Assembly (NCBI GenBank): GCA_025455245.1
Contig: JALOMX010000168.1
Location: 1-6,926 of the forward strand
Length of the DNA stretch: 6,926 nt
Direction of reading: 5' to 3'
Source of the DNA: Chitinophagaceae bacterium
GTDB taxonomy: Bacteria; Bacteroidota; Bacteroidia; Chitinophagales; Chitinophagaceae
In this document: positions 6,426 to 6,926 of the stretch, piece by piece
Numbering within the stretch: the stretch's first letter is position 1
Layout of the letters: each line of letters starts with the position of its first letter
Translations under genes and position numbers: made by a program
Notes under the pieces: model-generated
Database searches by the model: none
Told to the model about the DNA's origin: nothing
Seen by the model: only the letters and a program-made list of their open reading frames with translations

Positions 6426-6926
6426 TCAAATGAATTTCATTTCACCGGGTGGTTGCACAATTGACCATGGATAACAATCCTCTGCATGTATTTTTTTGCG
6501 CTTCATCTCCGTAACGAGGGTGTATTTTTTTGTGGCGCTGTTTTGTTCCATCACTATAATATCACCGTTCTTTGGATTGCGCAAGGTTTCAAATTCTTCA
6601 ATAGTCCATCTGAACCACCGCATCAGGAATAGGCGCAACGTCATACCATGTGTTACTATTATAACATTGGGCGGAAAGTCCTTCTTTTCAAAATCGCGGT
6701 ACATACTGTGCATAAAATCGCTAACCCTGTCGTAAACATCTGCACAAGATTCACCGTCTTTAATTCTGTAATAAAAAGTACCGAACTTATTACGTTCATC
6801 ATCAATTTGAATATTGGCTTTCAGGTCGCGAAAATGGCCCCATTCCTGTTCCCGCAGCCGCGGATCTTCTTTCCACTTAATCAGCATCTGGTCGTAATGC
6901 TTTGCAATATGCTCAAATGTCATTCG
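6426..6926 (-). CDS. Histidine phosphatase (phosphoglycerate mutase-like) family protein, 5' partial
   Basis: Read on the minus strand, the frame ends at TGA (6428-6426) and is still open at the right edge. The ATG at 6923 is preceded by an in-frame Arg codon and is probably internal. The visible ~166 residues contain the family's second half: LREQEWG (23-29 from that Met), GESCADVYDRV (57-67), and the second catalytic His in VIIVTHG (His92), followed by an Arg/Leu-rich helix. The first catalytic motif, RHG near the N-terminus, is absent, so by comparison with family lengths roughly 60-80 residues lie outside the window. Members are cytoplasmic phosphatases or mutases acting on phosphorylated metabolites; the substrate cannot be deduced. 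The gene converges on the cytochrome gene, with a 1-bp gap between stop codons. Confidence 0.88.
   Translation of the reverse strand, partial: RMTFEHIAKHYDQMLIKWKEDPRLREQEWGHFRDLKANIQIDDERNKFGTFYYRIKDGESCADVYDRVSDFMHSMYRDFEKKDFPPNVIIVTHGMTLRLFLMRWFRWTIEEFETLRNPKNGDIIVMEQNSATKKYTLVTEMKRKKIHAEDCYPWSIVQPPGEMKFI

Overview
The window looks like a chromosomal stretch from a Bacteroidota member, plausibly Chitinophagaceae or a relative; this placement is inferred. The support is moderate AT content, starts without clear Shine-Dalgarno sequences, a LytS/LytTR-type two-component system, and secreted Ycf48-like and parallel beta-helix proteins of kinds common in that phylum. I see no RNA gene, mobile element, CRISPR array or integrase.

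Left part (1-2902). The C-terminal end of a small protein (1-222) and a complete secreted 178-aa protein (2366-2902) are paralogues, sharing a SINIxHTNRxGxAD C-terminal signature. They flank a sensor kinase/response regulator locus (492-2225). That locus reads as one 577-aa open frame: a four-helix membrane sensor, a PF06580-type histidine kinase, a receiver and a LytTR DNA-binding domain. At the kinase/regulator junction, however, the +1 frame encodes a typical kinase C-terminus (ITLKIPQ, then TGA at 1507-1509) that overlaps the regulator's ATG at 1506. The apparent fusion is therefore best explained by a 1-nt insertion (or 2-nt deletion) between about 1471 and 1494 in an ordinary overlapping kinase-regulator pair, either a real mutation or a sequence error.

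Middle (2982-4109). A secreted six-Asp-box (BNR/Ycf48-like) beta-propeller protein follows. Its short upstream gap carries three similar 9-mers with helical spacing, the last two in the 21-bp geometry used by LytTR-family regulators.

Right part (4200-6926). A two-gene unit with a 1-base stop/start overlap encodes an exported parallel beta-helix protein (TIGR03805-like) and a diheme c-type cytochrome of the SO2930/HNE_0200 type (TIGR03806-like). This is a recurrent gene pair of unknown function. It ends tail to tail, 1 bp from a histidine phosphatase gene on the minus strand that runs off the right edge without its N-terminal RHG motif.

Inferred theme: envelope-located proteins beside one membrane-sensing regulatory system. 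The genes that system controls cannot be read from the sequence alone.
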